Translations under genes and position numbers: made by a program
Notes under the pieces: generated by a model
What the model was told of the DNA's origin: nothing
Database searches by the model: none
What the model saw: the letters and a program-made list of their open reading frames with translations, nothing else
Shown here: positions 57,898 to 64,000 of the stretch, piece by piece
How positions within the stretch are numbered: the stretch's first letter is position 1
How the letters are laid out: each line of letters opens with the position of its first letter
Source: Gyromitra esculenta
Taxonomy: Eukaryota; Ascomycota; Pezizomycetes; Pezizales; Discinaceae
Assembly: GCA_038503075.1 (NCBI GenBank)
Contig: JBCAML010000012.1
Span: 744,001-808,000 of the forward strand
Reading direction: 5' to 3'
Length of the DNA: 64,000 nt

Positions 57898-59917
57898 ATG
57901 GCTGTCTCGGTTCTCGGTAAACGCACAAGATCGTCTCCTGCATTTTCTGGTAAAAATCTCATCCCGTATCCACACGCTCATCTCGCGATATTTTTTATTA
58001 ACGCACCAGATAGTTGTCGTTGGATCACCACTACCACCGAGTTTACCTACAGAACACGCAAAAAAACGTGCACGGAAAAATGGAATCACTCGCGAGTCGG
58101 CCGTTATTCACGAAGAGGCTAGGCCCGAGTTCGAGGACATTATTTATGTAGCCACCCCAGATGACGAGATACATACGAGGAGCCCAACTCCTAAAAAGCC
58201 TCGACGACAATCCCCGAAACAGCAGCTGTCTGCATCTCGCAAGCCGCTCTCTCCTCAAAAAGTCAACACATTATTTAAATCTGGAAAATCAATGGTGGCT
58301 AGTCAGCCTAAAATTATCGAACCACCAAAAACTACAGAAATTCCATGTCCGGGCACTCCTCGACACAGAGGCTTGGTCAAGAAGCCAGTAACTCCGCGTC
58401 ATCGTGTCTCTGTCATCGGCAAGCCTCTCACTCCTCGTAGTGGTAAACTATTCTCCACACCTACCAAAGGTGCTGCTACACCCACTGTCTTGACTACTGC
58501 AAAAACGCTCTTTTCTCGTAGTGGAGATCCAGGTCGTCTCATCGGTCGTGATGAAGAGCGTAAACAGCTTGCCAACTTCCTTGAGCCAAGATTAACTGCA
58601 CGAACCGGTGGATGTCTCTATGTTAGTGGCCCACCAGGATGCGGAAAGTCTGCACTATTGACCGAGGTTATGGGGGACTTGGGGGCCGACAAAGCCGACA
58701 ATGTCAAAAAAGCTTATGTCAACTGTATGACCATGAAAGACCCCAAAGGTATCTACGTGAAACTCCTTGAAGAGTTTTACGCCGATGAGATCTTTTCCTC
58801 TCAAATCGGAATGGAAGAACTCGAAGCCCTCTTTGCCCCTAAGAAAAAGTCGAAAGCGACCGATTCCGATGTCTTTGTTGTCGTCCTCGACGAAATTGAC
58901 CACCTTCTCACCAAAGACCAAGAAGTCCTGTACAGCATCTTTGAATGGTCCCTCGTCCGTAACTCTCGCCTTGTCCTCCTCGGCATTGCCAATGCTCTCG
59001 ACCTAACAGATCGCTTCCTCCCCCGCCTCAAAGCACGGAACCTCACCCCTCAGCTGCTCCCGTTCCTTCCATACTCTGCTCCTCAAATTGCTGCGGTTAT
59101 CACCAACCGCTTGCGTTCCCTCCTCCCGCAAGGCACCGCCACGCCTGGCGGTTTCGTTCCGTTCATGCATCCTGCTGCTATTCAGCTTGCATCACGCAAG
59201 GTTGCCGCTGCGACAGGTGATCTGCGCAAAGCATTCGATATCTGCCGACGCGCCGTGGAACTTGTCGAAGCTGAGACTCGCCAAAAGGAGGCCGTCCGCC
59301 TCGATCAGATCGAAGAGTCTATGGATGAGAACTCTCCCCGTCTTAAATCCCTCGAGGAGCATATACCGTCCGTTGCCTCTCCTGGCCCGCGCGTTCCGCT
59401 TATCGAGAACATGAACCTCAACTCTCCACGCCGGCCACTGCCTTCCATCGCACCGCTATGCGCTCTCACCTCGATGACTATTGAGACTGCGCCCCGCGTT
59501 ATGCTCTCGCATATCGCTCGCATTGCCTCGACCTCTTTCGGAGGATCCACGATCTCTCGTGTTAAAACGCTCAATCTGCAACAGAAGGCCGTACTCTGCG
59601 TTCTTGTCAACATTGAGAAGTCCAAGGGGTCAGTAACAATCCGCCAGTTGTTTGAAGCTTATTCAGCGGCATGCAAGCGTGAGAGACAACTGCACCCTTT
59701 GACGAACACGGAGTTTCGCGATGTTGTGGCGAGCTTGGAGGATCGCGGAGTTATTAGTGCGGTTGGAGGGGGAGCAAATCTAGGAACGCCGAGCAAGAAA
59801 GGGAAGGCGGGGGATGAGGCACGGATTTCGGCGTGTGTGAGAGAAATGGATTTAATTACAGCAGTGGCAGAAGTGGGCCCGATTTTGACGAGGCTGTTTT
59901 CTGATAACACCATGTGA
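57898..59917 (+). CDS. CDC6: Replication licensing factor Cdc6/Cdc18
   Basis: An AAA+ ATPase that loads MCM helicase on origins together with ORC and Cdt1. Two exons (57898-57949, 58014-59917) give 651 residues; acceptor 58013 is the one that keeps the frame. The N-terminal 200 residues are basic and disordered. They carry CDK-type sites (TPKK, SPQK, TPTK) and repeated TPRH motifs, suggesting phospho-control of stability as in yeasts. The AAA+ core has RLIGRDEERKQL, Walker A GPPGCGKSALL, Walker B VVVLDEIDHLL, and sensor-like LVLLGIANALDLTDRFLPRL. An insertion rich in E and S (about 500-540) is followed by the C-terminal winged helix (LNLQQKAVLCVLVNIEKSKG to RGVISAVGGG). Three MCB boxes lie upstream. 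Confidence 0.95.
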
Positions 59918-60749
59918 CTGGTGCAAGGGAAAGGTGGGGGATAGGAAAGGTGGATTATGTCAGGGTTTCGTTTTATTTGGGTAGCGCAGTCTTTTTTCTT
60001 TATTTTGAGTAATGGTTCTTGATGCGTATATTATGGCCATGGGATGCGTTGGACGACAAAAATTCTTTTACACAGCCTTTTCTTTATAAGCGAGTTCTTC
60101 GTTTGTTCTTTGGCACTTGCTCTGCATCACCTGCAGCTTTCTATATGTTTGGGGTTTGTATAATATATATTTCTTTTTGACGCTATCACTGTTTATTACT
60201 ACCGATATTCATCAGCGTTTGGACGCCAGTCATGGTCATGGATTGAATGGAATTGGATGGGATGGAAGGGTTTATGAGGACGAGATTAGCTAGTTTCTAC
60301 TTAAAAAAAATAAAGCAATCAATAAGTCACAGTATGAGTTCTCAAGAGTCCTCTTTACATTCACTTTTAGTTATTGCCTTGTTTTTACTATTTATTAAAC
60401 GTTTGCTCTGCGATACCAAACAATCATTGCTCGTCACTCGTGCCGCTGTGTCAACTTTCTTCTGTTTCTTCGGATACTCGTACCTCCACTGGTTTTCGGT
60501 AATGGCTCCAAATGATATCTAGTCGTTGGAGGCATGGCAAAGACCCCTTCTTAATTACTTGTCAGCAGAGCATGTATGGCGAAATAACCCCAACTGATTC
60601 CCACCTGTATGAAAATAGAGAACCCTTTAAAGGGAGGCTGTAAACCTCTTGACTCGAGATCACAGCAGTCAGTTACAAATTACAACACGGGGGTAAGCAA
60701 GCAAGCAATATTGAAAAGAATAAATTAAAAAAAAGGTACAAAATTTTAA
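59918..60749. other. Intergenic region, no supported gene
   Basis: T-rich 3' flank of CDC6 and AT-rich DNA leading to the tRNA gene. The 92-codon frame at 60247-60522 has no recognisable features and is probably chance. Confidence 0.55.
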
Positions 60750-60821
60750 CTCCGTTGCGGGGAATCGAACCCCGATCTGCTCGGTGAAAGCGAGCGATGC
60801 TAACCGTTACACCACAACGGA
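60750..60821 (-). tRNA. tRNA-Glu (anticodon UUC)
   Basis: On the minus strand the gene starts TCCGTTG and its 3' end CAACGGA pairs with it over all seven acceptor positions, with discriminator G. The A box reads TGGTGTAACGG, and the anticodon loop CTTTCAC (anticodon TTC) sits on a five-pair stem GCTCG/CGAGC. The T arm GGGGTTCGATTCCCC carries the B box. There is no intron. A run of T follows on the minus strand near 60725-60735 as Pol III terminator. Confidence 0.97.
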
Positions 60822-61720
60822 TTATATTACCGACCAGTTTTTGTACAATAAGAAACATCTCCTAATCGGCTTTGGTTCTTAAGGGTTTGTCAAGATGGGG
60901 ATGGATTTTTTGTTAACAAAGGTTTGTGGGACGCTGGTGGGTTGGTTGGGTATTGCCTTTGTTGGTTTGGCTTGTGGTTTTTAGGGTGGTCGTCAAGATC
61001 TTTTGTTTTGCGAGTACAACCTGATTTTCTAGCTCATAAGATTTTTTTAGGAAGGCAGAACATACAGAACATTAACTATGAAATTCTAGCTAAAAGGGTG
61101 ATGCAAAACCCGTTTTAAAAAGCTCTCTTAATGTAGCGATTGTGTGTGGTATTCTCATCTAGTGACTCATCGGACTTTGGCGAGTACAACGTCCTAAACA
61201 TATTTCCCCCCCTCTCTAATATTCATGAGACCAAGCTTAACACCCAATTTTTCCGCTCAGTAATCGCTTTGACCACAGTTCTCTACGGCCAAATCATCAA
61301 GAAAAAGAAACAGGTTACGGATATCTAAAGTTACAAATGTATAGCTACCCGTTTCCCCAAACATGTGGTAATCATCTTACTTGCTTTTGACATCCCAATC
61401 TGCATTTACTTTTTCAGCTTCTTCGCGGCGTCGATTAAGTGGTGAAGCTCTTTATTATAGGCGGACCTCTATATAGAGTAAGGCCTTCATCCGAGGATAA
61501 GCAAGCAAATAAGGAAGTTGATACTTATTCTCGGGATCCAATAGTGTTGATCCACCAAACAAGTGACAGTATATGATTTGGAGGCTGTATCATTATCTAG
61601 GTGGGAACCAATTGTCTATTTCTACCATACTAGTTGCGCCTTGGGACACCCAACAAAATGCTAAATCGTATGAATGATATGCAAACTGGCGACGTAACCC
61701 CTAGTACAATGTATAGCCCC
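60822..61720. other. Intergenic region, no supported gene
   Basis: AT-rich DNA between the tRNA and the 3' end of the metalloprotease gene. Only short frames and no repeat of note. Confidence 0.55.
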
Positions 61721-64000
61721 TTATTTATCATCTATCTCCTCGTCATCATCGTCACCATCGCCATCATCGTCATCGTCATCGTCATCGTCATCATCGTCAT
61801 CATCGTCATCATCTCCGTCTTCAGCCGTTTTGCCATCTTCCTCTTCCTCTCTATCTTTAAGACCGTATTTCAACCCGTAGTCGTCTTGGAAGAAATTGAG
61901 CGGATGAATTTCAACAGGGAATTCCTCTTTCTCGAAAGCTGCCTTGATCGCCTATACATCAAATTGTCAGTAAATCGCCTCCCTCGCCTCGTTTCCTCAA
62001 TTCCTGAAAGAGAGAAACCTACATCGGCCTTAACCGGCGCTGTAATAACCACTGTGTTACTTGTCTCATGCATGAACACCGGCAATAGCACCTCCTTCAT
62101 CACCTTCTTCAAGTCTTCTACCCCAACTGCACGAATCTTTTTAAGTAGTTCCATATTATATCCCTTACTTTGCCCATGAATAACTTGATTAATAAAAGAC
62201 ATCGTCGCCGCCGCAGACATGCTTGCTTCTTCATCCGCGAACTGGACGACAATGCTAGATAGTGCCCCTTCAAGGGAGAACTTATCGAATCCAATAGTCC
62301 CATCAATATGATCTGTCACTACCTTGCGTGCAGCTGCCCATGCTTTATAGGCATCTGGTGAGCGATATACGGAGAACTGGATGTGGCCGGCGTCAATATT
62401 TTTGCTGAAGCCGGTGCCATAGGCTAAGCCAGTGCCGCGGACAGCGCACCATAGAGGTCCCTCAACAGCATCAAGGTAAGCTATTGCAAGCAGCATTGCA
62501 GGGAGATTTGGATGGCTGAGGTTGTCGGGGCCGGAAGCGACGTGAACGGAGAAGGATGAATCAATAGTTGGTAGCGGGACAACATGGGCAATACCGCCAG
62601 GATTGGCACCCTTTGGTGTGAGACGTGCTTTACGCCGATCAATGGGGGCGAGGGCGCCAGCAAATTCCTTATTCGCGACGAAAGGTTTCCAGGCAGAAAG
62701 GGGGTTAGACAGTTTTTTAATATCGCCGATGACGAGGATGCGGAAGTTCTCAAGCTTGCAGAAGGAATTTCGGAGCTCTTCAAACTGGGAGATAACTTCG
62801 GAGGGAGCATCAGCTAACTGTGCAGCGATGCGTTTAAGATAGAGGGCTTTGACGAGAGTATCTTGAGCACGGCCGATGGATTTGCGAGAGTAGGATATCA
62901 TGCTGTTCACTGCTAGACTCATCTAAACGTAAATCAGTATGTATCTCTAAATGAGACGAAAGTCGCCTTTAAGGGCTTGGCTTACCTGTTTACCATCTCT
63001 CTTCTCGTCGGGAATATCGCTCATCATTTTCGTAATTGTAACTGAAAGGCGCTTTGCATCAAAGATACTATCCCATAGAAACTCTCTCAACCACTTAATC
63101 GTAGTCTCGTACTTCTCCGGTTCGACTTGAAACCTGATCCTAATGCTCTCTGGGGTATCCATATACGTCCCTGGGTCAATACTATAGTTTACTGTATCTT
63201 TCTCCAATTGTGCCACAACCTGTTCATACTCTAAACGTACACCATCTTTCATGATAGGTGTGTTAAAGAAGTTTTCCATATAAATTGAGAGTAATGGTCG
63301 ACGCTCAACAGGTATAGATTCAGTTGAGAGAAGGAGGGTCACACGAACGAAATTGGAAGGGATATGTTCGTAGTGGAGATATAGAGGGAGGTCGACGTTG
63401 TCTTTGTCGATTATGTCTTGAATTTCCTTGTCACTGAGGAAAGCTCAGTATTTGAATTGTTGATAGGATCATGGGGTATCACTCACCCCTTTCCATCTTT
63501 TGCTGCAAGGCCAGCTCGAGCCGTTTCAGTCTTGATGAAATGGATTGATTCAACACCTGGGACCTCAAATTTGCCGAGAATCTCTTTGGGGATTTCTCGG
63601 TCGTTCTGGGCTTTTGCATCCTCAAGCTTCTGCTGCAGCTTCTTCAATCCTTCTTCTCCAAGACTCTTTTTCTGTTCTGCGACACGCTTTTTCTCATCTT
63701 CTTCGATTTTCTTGGCGAGCCTTGCGGAGGGTTTTCCGAGAATAGAGACATGCTCATTATCGGCGATCCATTTTCTCAGGAAGTCTTTCCAGTCTGTTTC
63801 CGTCCACTTCTCAAGCTCATCAAACACGTCCAACGTCTTCAGTGACTCCAACGTACTCCCATCCCTCTCCCCAAACAAGAAACCCATGATTAGCGGGTTA
63901 GAAAAATAATACCCTGAGTTCTCGACTGAGAACTTCTTTTGTCTCTTCGTGCGCCTCAAACACTCCTGCATATAACCGAAGTCTATTGGTTCGTTAATGG
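61721..64000 (-). CDS. M16 family zinc metalloprotease (C-terminal part, cut by window edge)
   Basis: The C-terminal part of a large M16 protease related to fungal YOL098C/Sdd3-like and presequence-protease-like enzymes. These cut peptides in a closed chamber. Exons are 64000-63487, 63433-62986, 62922-62023 and 61951-61721, joined in frame by introns of 53, 63 and 71 nt. Recognisable parts are VENSGYYFSNPLIMGFLFGE, an acidic/basic coiled stretch (EEDEKKRVAEQKKSLGEEGL), LLLSTESIPVERRPLLSIYM, and a glycine-rich region near GTGLAYGTGFSKNIDAG that resembles the family's substrate-binding half. The HxxEH zinc motif, which belongs to the N-terminal domain, lies beyond the window. The protein ends in a long aspartate run. 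The exact subfamily is uncertain. Confidence 0.85.
61738..61815 (-). repeat. GAT/GAC repeat coding polyaspartate
   Basis: An approximately 26-codon, nearly pure Asp tract at the C-terminus of the M16 protease, read as GAT/GAC on the minus strand (TCATCG-type on the plus strand). Likely variable in length. Confidence 0.88.

Overview
The window is nuclear DNA of a filamentous ascomycete (Pezizomycotina). The genes have several short GT-AG introns of about 50 to 125 nt, often with CTAAC/CTAAT-like branch sites. The gene set fits this: a fungal CYP51, Atg10, a single-FHA Chk2-type kinase, a Rad60/Esc2 protein, an F-BAR/DEP/RhoGAP protein, a DHA2 drug-transporter-like MFS protein and a NACHT-ankyrin (NLR-like) protein with a DUF7708-like N-terminus. 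I cannot place the order or genus. All functional calls come from reading translated sequence and recalled family features, not from a search.

Layout. 1-1471 (-): 5' part of a SERCA-type Ca2+-ATPase running off the left edge. 4134-5710 (-): Rad60/Esc2/NIP45-like SUMO-like-domain protein. 6276-7737: decayed F-box/ankyrin fragment and a second broken gene. 8421-10824 (-): DNA polymerase eta in eight exons. 11274-12024 (+): ATG10. 15177-17160 (+): 14-TM-type MFS transporter. 18711-20532 (-): conserved-looking protein of unknown function with a GC-AG intron. 20.5-36 kb is mostly gene-poor accessory DNA with inverted-repeat elements. It holds a TMEM205-like gene (25437-26027, -) and a large DUF7708-NACHT-ankyrin gene (27705-33487, +) broken by a frameshift and one stop codon. 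36250-40243 (+): polyQ/WW/PhoD-like phosphatase. 42738-44424 (-): CYP51/ERG11. 46165-48419 (-): Chk2/Cds1/Rad53-like kinase. 51088-54110 (+): Rgd2-like F-BAR/DEP/RhoGAP protein. 55713-56549 (+): disordered hypothetical protein. 57898-59917 (+): CDC6/cdc18. 60750-60821 (-): tRNA-Glu(UUC). 61721-64000 (-): M16 metalloprotease running off the right edge.

How the parts relate. Four genes belong to genome maintenance (Pol eta, Rad60-like, Chk2-like, Cdc6), but they are not clustered. CDC6 has three ACGCGT (MCB) boxes within about 100 bp upstream of its start, as expected for a G1/S gene; the kinase and RAD60-like genes have one each. The most notable accessory locus is the NLR-like gene. Its 26 ankyrin repeats share a 35-residue period and are very alike. 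A CGA-to-TGA change splits the array in half, and a frame change precedes the Walker B motif. Other signals are three short inverted-repeat (MITE-like) elements, a recurrent TACATGTA palindrome in intergenic DNA, a cluster of GC-rich hairpins and a 19-nt microexon in the polymerase gene.
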